This document shows positions 60,737 through 64,000 of a DNA stretch of 64,000 nt, in pieces; positions within the stretch are counted from its first letter, which is position 1; each line of letters starts with the position of its first letter. Under the pieces are notes generated by a model. The model did no database searches. It saw nothing but the letters and a program-made list of their open reading frames with translations, and was not told the origin of the DNA. The stretch lies in NCBI GenBank assembly GCA_030431455.1, contig JAUIJE010000005.1:310001-374000 (forward strand), written 5' to 3'. This DNA comes from a bacterium (GTDB lineage: Bacteria; Myxococcota; UBA727; JAUIJE01). Position numbers and translations under genes: made by a program.

Positions 60737-60770
60737 AAAAAAAAGCGCACCCCCACGGGTGCGCGTTTTT
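60737..60770. terminator. Bidirectional intrinsic terminator
   Basis: An eight-base stem GCGCACCC / GGGTGCGC with loop CCAC, a run of A on the left (60737-60744) and GTTTTT on the right. It lies between the convergent 5'-nucleotidase and the sigma factor and can serve both. Confidence 0.85.
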
Positions 60771-60786
60771 CTCCGCCGACCCGGCC

Positions 60787-62025
60787 TTAGACCGCGACCC
60801 GCCGGCGCTCGCAGAACCGCAGCATCTTTTTCAAGCCTTGGACCTGAATCTGGCGGACCCGCTCGCGAGACAGGGAATAGCTCTTGCCGATCTGCTCCAG
60901 GGTCTCGTCCTGGTCCCCCACCAGCCCGAACCGCCGCTCGATGATGTCCACCTCCATCGGCGAGAGGTACTTGAGGATGCGGCGGACGTGGCTGGCCTGG
61001 TCGACGTCGACCACCGCCTGGTCGGGCAGCGGGTTTTTGCGGTCGGCGATGGTCTCGGACACGGTGCGATCCTCTTCGCCGCCGATGGGCTCGTCGAGGC
61101 TCACCGGCTCGCGGGGCACCGCGCGCCGAATCTCTTCGATCTTCTCGACCGGTTGCGACAACAGGTCGGCGATCTCCTCGATGGTGGGATCGCGGCCGGT
61201 CATCTGGGCGAGCTCGCGCGTCGCCTTGGCCACCTCGCGGCGGGCGTCGAAGATGTGCACCGGCAATCGAACCTGCGCGCCCTTGTTCATGATCGCGCGC
61301 TCGATCGCCTGGCGGATCCACCAGTGGGCGTACGTCGAGAACCGGAAGCCACGGCGGTGATCAAAACGGTGCACGGATTTGATCAGGCCGAGATTGCCCT
61401 CTTGGATGAGGTCGATGAGCGGCATCCGGTAGTGGTGAAACCGGCGGGCGACGCTGACCACCAACCGGAGGTTGGCGTTCACGAACCGGTTGCGGATGTC
61501 CTTGGCCTTTTTGCGCAGCACCCGCGCGGCGGCGTGCGACGCGATGCGGTGCTTGGCCGCGGCCGCGGTCTTGTCCTCGCCAAAGGTGGACAGCCGCTCG
61601 ACCACGTCTTCGATCAGGGTGCGGTCGTCGTCAAAGGTGCGCAGGGCTTCGGCGATGAGCCGGATGTCCTTTTTTACCCGCGGGGTCTCTTTGACCACGC
61701 TGGCTTTTTTGAACCGCTTCTGATGCCTCAAGATCGCTTTTTGGGCCTCGGGCTCGAACGCGCGCTTGCTCTCGTCTTCGGCGACCAGGACCCAGTCGAG
61801 CACGACCTCCACGCCGAGGAGGGCTTCCCAGGTGGCCACCTCCGTGTCGAAGAGGTTCTTGGCGTACTCGATCTCCTCTTCCGCGGTGAACAGCGGGATG
61901 CCGCCCAGCGACGCGAGGTAGTCGCTCAACGCCTCGTCGCGGCCACGCTTTTCGCTTTTGGCTGCGGGGGCAGGTTGTTTTTGTTTCTCGTCGGACTTCG
62001 CCGGTTCGACTTTGGTCGCCACCAT
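60787..62025 (-). CDS. Sigma-70 family sigma factor (group 2-like)
   Basis: A 412-residue sigma factor with region 1.2 (DEALSDYLASLGGIPLFTAEEE), region 2 (VNANLRLVVSVARRFHHYRM, DLIQEGNLGLIKSVHRFDH, FRFSTYAHWWIRQAIERAIMN), region 3 (HIFDARREVAKATRELAQMTG) and region 4 (YLSPMEVDIIERRFGLVGD, then SLSRERVRQIQVQGLKKML). An Ala/Lys-rich N-terminus and a charged insert of about 90 residues between regions 1.2 and 2.1 distinguish it from a plain RpoS. It may belong to the SigB/SigC/RpoS-like group of myxobacteria (inference). The ATG at 62025 follows GGAGGA. Confidence 0.88.
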   Translation of the reverse strand: MVATKVEPAKSDEKQKQPAPAAKSEKRGRDEALSDYLASLGGIPLFTAEEEIEYAKNLFDTEVATWEALLGVEVVLDWVLVAEDESKRAFEPEAQKAILRHQKRFKKASVVKETPRVKKDIRLIAEALRTFDDDRTLIEDVVERLSTFGEDKTAAAAKHRIASHAAARVLRKKAKDIRNRFVNANLRLVVSVARRFHHYRMPLIDLIQEGNLGLIKSVHRFDHRRGFRFSTYAHWWIRQAIERAIMNKGAQVRLPVHIFDARREVAKATRELAQMTGRDPTIEEIADLLSQPVEKIEEIRRAVPREPVSLDEPIGGEEDRTVSETIADRKNPLPDQAVVDVDQASHVRRILKYLSPMEVDIIERRFGLVGDQDETLEQIGKSYSLSRERVRQIQVQGLKKMLRFCERRRVAV

Positions 62026-62140
62026 GATCTTCCTCCACATGGGCCTTCGCCTGGGGAGGGATTTGCAAGAGTCCGGCCGATCTGTGTGTGCGCCCCTGGC
62101 AAAGGTGGACGACGCACGGCCACGATGTAGGCCAATGTAG

Positions 62141-63259
62141 CTACACGTCGGAGCTGTCGCTACCTGCGGCCCGGGCCAGGTCGGCGCCGTCGACGAGCCC
62201 AGCCCCGAACACTTCCCGAAGAAAAACAGTGGCATACGCGCCCTTCGGGAGGGCAAACGACAGTGTCGCACGCGGGCCCTCGACCTGCACCGAAAGCGCC
62301 TCGGGCCAGATCTGGATCGGGCGCCGGGCCCCGGTGTCGAACGCGGGGTGGGCCATCAGATCTTTGATGTCCTCAGCCAACCCGTCCGCTGATCGCGACT
62401 CCCATGTCAGAGCAGCGCCGCGCGCGGGTCGCATTTCCGCCCCGGGCATCGGGCCCGTGATCGCGACCTCGGCGGCGTCGAGGCGGGGCTGGTCGGCGGC
62501 GGGGTCGTCACAAAAAAACGTGGCCCGGCCCCCGCGGCGGGCCATCACATCGCCCTCCAGCACCGTCGAGAACAGCTCGTCGTCGAGCCGCGCGCGCAGC
62601 CACCGGTTGAACACCACCGACTGCAGCGCGCTCACCCAAAACCCCTCGCGTTTGGTGCGCGCGCGCTTGGGCCGCCGGATGAAGCGCAGGGCTTGGCGCA
62701 CGGTGCGCCCATCGGGGCCGAAGCGCTGGGCCCCAAAGCCATTGGGTAGGCCCGTGTGGGCCAGCGCGGCCGCGCGTTGGTCGATGGTGTGCGCGTCGAG
62801 CGGGGCTTCGGCCTCGAGCCCCACGGTGAACCGGTTGGCGCGCAAAAACCCCATGCGCAGCTTCTTTTCGTGGCGGGCGGCGCGCAGCACCGTGAAGCGC
62901 GCGTCCTCGGCCAGGCCGGCCCCTTCGTCGGGCGCGGCCTGGGCGGGAATCGAGACCCACTGCCGGGTGATGCCGTGCTTGTCCTTGCGGCCGGCGAGGC
63001 CGATGTCGCGGTCTTTGACCCCGTACCGGGCCTTGAGCGCCTGCGACAAATCCGGCGTGGTCGCGCCGCGCTTTTCCACGAACAAGAACAGGTGGGTGCC
63101 CTGCCCGGACGGCTCGAACAGGGGCACCTCCTCGACGATGAAGTCCTCGGGGCGGGGGCGCATCACCACCCGGCCGAGGTCGAGGTCAGGCAACAGGCGC
63201 GGCGCCCCTGCGAGCGCCGCGGCCACCCACGCGTCCTCGTCGCGGGGGCTGTCGCTCAA
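62141..63259 (-). CDS. truD: tRNA pseudouridine(13) synthase TruD
   Basis: A 372-residue TruD: PEDFIVEEVPLFEPSGQGTHLFLFVEKRG, the catalytic Asp93 in GLAGRKDKHGITRQ, the conserved RANRFTVGL and NGFGAQRFG. The insert domain that is typical of TruD is present (about 150-310). The TTG start at 63259 overlaps the stop of the coiled-coil gene before it (TTGA), which is in keeping with a coupled operon. Confidence 0.9.
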   Translation of the reverse strand: MSDSPRDEDAWVAAALAGAPRLLPDLDLGRVVMRPRPEDFIVEEVPLFEPSGQGTHLFLFVEKRGATTPDLSQALKARYGVKDRDIGLAGRKDKHGITRQWVSIPAQAAPDEGAGLAEDARFTVLRAARHEKKLRMGFLRANRFTVGLEAEAPLDAHTIDQRAAALAHTGLPNGFGAQRFGPDGRTVRQALRFIRRPKRARTKREGFWVSALQSVVFNRWLRARLDDELFSTVLEGDVMARRGGRATFFCDDPAADQPRLDAAEVAITGPMPGAEMRPARGAALTWESRSADGLAEDIKDLMAHPAFDTGARRPIQIWPEALSVQVEGPRATLSFALPKGAYATVFLREVFGAGLVDGADLARAAGSDSSDV

Positions 63260-63594
63260 CGACGCGACTCAAGCTTGGCCAAACGCTCGGTCATGCTCGC
63301 GAGCTTTTGGTCCAGGGCCTCGATCTCCGCCCGGGAGGGCAGCGAGAGCCGCTTGGTGGCGGTCTTGACGCTCTCGTCGATGCGCCGGTCGAGCTCCTTG
63401 CGGTTGTCCTCGATGCGGCCGCGCACCTCCTGGACCAACCGTGTGGCCTCGTCGCGCGACACCGTGCCGAGCTCGCTCAGACGGTTGAACAGCGTCTTGG
63501 TCTCGCCCTCGTCGGTGGCGAACTTGCCCACGGTCTGCCGCCAGGTCTCCTGGACCCGGGACAAAAACCCCGCGCGTTCATTTTGGTCGGGCAT
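63256..63594 (-). CDS. Small coiled-coil protein, phasin-like
   Basis: A 112-residue helical protein: MPDQNERAGFLSRVQETWRQ, then TLFNRLSELGTVSRDEATRLV and a long charged helix ending ALDQKLASMTERLAKLESRR. The pattern resembles PhaF/PhaI-type granule-associated or poly(hydroxyalkanoate) regulators. No PHA synthase is in view, so this role is not proven. Start ATG at 63594. Confidence 0.65.
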   Translation of the reverse strand: MPDQNERAGFLSRVQETWRQTVGKFATDEGETKTLFNRLSELGTVSRDEATRLVQEVRGRIEDNRKELDRRIDESVKTATKRLSLPSRAEIEALDQKLASMTERLAKLESRR

Positions 63595-63615
63595 GGCTCA
63601 ATCCCTTTCCCGTCG

Positions 63616-64000
63616 TCACGCCGACGCCGCGGCGCGTTCTTTTTTGAGCGCTTTGGCCACCGCGGCTTTGCGCAGCGACGCGTGGCGCTTCTTCAACTTC
63701 TTGAGCTCTTCTTCGTGGGTGCTTTTCCGCATCAGGCCGACCGCGTCCAGGGCCTTGTCGGTGGCTTCTTCCAGCGACGTGCGCGCGCGCTCGGTCGCCT
63801 CCTCCAGGCTCTGGCTCGCGCGGGTGGCGACCTCCTCGGCCCGCTCCACCGGCGGCAGCTCCAGCACGCCTTGGCGGATTTCCTCCCCCTTTTCGAGGGC
63901 GCGCTGGCGCAAATCCTCCACCTCGTCCACGAGGGTCAAAATCGGCTTCTCCAGGCGGGCCCGGAACTCGGCCAGCGTGCCTTGGGGCTTCTTGTTGGTC
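63616..64000 (-). CDS. Coiled-coil protein, phasin-like, partial at right edge
   Basis: Reads leftward with no stop up to the window end, so the N-terminus is outside. The visible part is FRARLEKPILTLVDEVEDLR, a Glu/Ala-rich helix (ATRASQSLEEATERARTSLEE), a short KSTHEEELKKLKKRHASLRK segment and the Lys/Ala tail. The frame continues before the TTG at 63939, so that codon is probably internal. Paired with the preceding coiled-coil gene; phasin or envelope scaffold are possible roles. Confidence 0.6.
   Translation of the reverse strand, partial: TNKKPQGTLAEFRARLEKPILTLVDEVEDLRQRALEKGEEIRQGVLELPPVERAEEVATRASQSLEEATERARTSLEEATDKALDAVGLMRKSTHEEELKKLKKRHASLRKAAVAKALKKERAAASA

Noticed and set aside
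1-64000. tRNA or rRNA genes
   Set aside because: I checked gaps of more than 100 bases for cloverleaf halves with a GTTCRA-type T-arm and found none that I could defend.

Overview
This is a very GC-rich, gene-dense bacterial chromosome segment of about 60 protein genes. I see no rRNA or tRNA, no CRISPR array, no insertion sequence and no prophage. The gene content points to a delta-proteobacterial lineage, most likely Myxococcota or close to it (inference). The signs are an MglA-like gliding-type GTPase, two proteins with AgmX/PglI-type C-terminal domains, a zinc-ribbon Ser/Thr kinase beside zinc-ribbon/FHA proteins, PEGA, PilZ and DUF4388-like proteins, an NTT-type carrier fused to HEAT repeats, and many low-complexity lipoproteins rich in Pro, Ala, Asp and Gly. 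Several genes appear to start at GTG or TTG. Shine-Dalgarno sequences were used to move many starts inward from the longest possible ORF.

Layout. 0-3 kb: end of a FAD oxidoreductase, a haloalkane-dehalogenase-like hydrolase, a degenerate exonuclease-like protein and a second hydrolase. 3-9.7 kb: a membrane pseudokinase with PEGA domains, an exported protein, a leftward operon (Cys-rich lipoprotein, small membrane protein, HTTM protein) and a PhnD-like binding protein without a signal peptide. 9.7-14 kb: one 1421-residue exported beta-repeat protein. 14-21.4 kb: housekeeping genes (SDR, DUF72, hrpB, recN-tsaB and two small proteins). 21.5-29.1 kb: cell-envelope genes, including a Kelch lipoprotein and a leftward four-gene operon of ECF sigma factor, membrane regulator, exported caspase-like protein and (GD)n lipoprotein.

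29-34.8 kb: an aminotransferase, the MglA-like GTPase with a long C-terminal tail, a VanZ-like protein, a DUF151 nuclease-like protein, a LysM protein and a CpoB-like lipoprotein. 34.9-39.5 kb: NTT carrier/HEAT protein, cyclic-nucleotide-binding protein, a small membrane protein and an exported protein. 39.5-46.6 kb: a TPR protein, yciO, an AgmX-like GYF protein, truA, a 49-codon small gene, a DUF4388-like membrane protein, a PilZ protein and a GH113-like lipoprotein. 46.7-50.2 kb: a zinc-ribbon/FHA protein convergent with a zinc-ribbon Ser/Thr kinase. 50.3-53.6 kb: lnt-prfB. 53.7-56 kb: a second zinc-ribbon/FHA protein followed by a predicted diadenylate cyclase (c-di-AMP synthase). 56-58.2 kb: two hairpin-rich gaps around small genes. 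58-64 kb: zinc-ribbon AgmX-like protein, a HAD 5'-nucleotidase, a primary-type sigma factor, truD and two phasin-like coiled-coil proteins.

Taken together, much of the window serves signal reception and envelope biology: kinase, pseudokinase, FHA readers, c-di-AMP, PilZ, a cNMP sensor, an ECF sigma factor, and exported or lipid-anchored proteins that would depend on Lnt. RNA-modification genes (tsaB, yciO, truA, truD) and DNA-repair genes (recN) are interspersed. The best candidates for something poorly described are the sigma/caspase/lipoprotein operon, the giant beta-repeat protein, the diadenylate cyclase beside an FHA protein, and the array of tri-loop hairpins between convergent genes near 56 kb.
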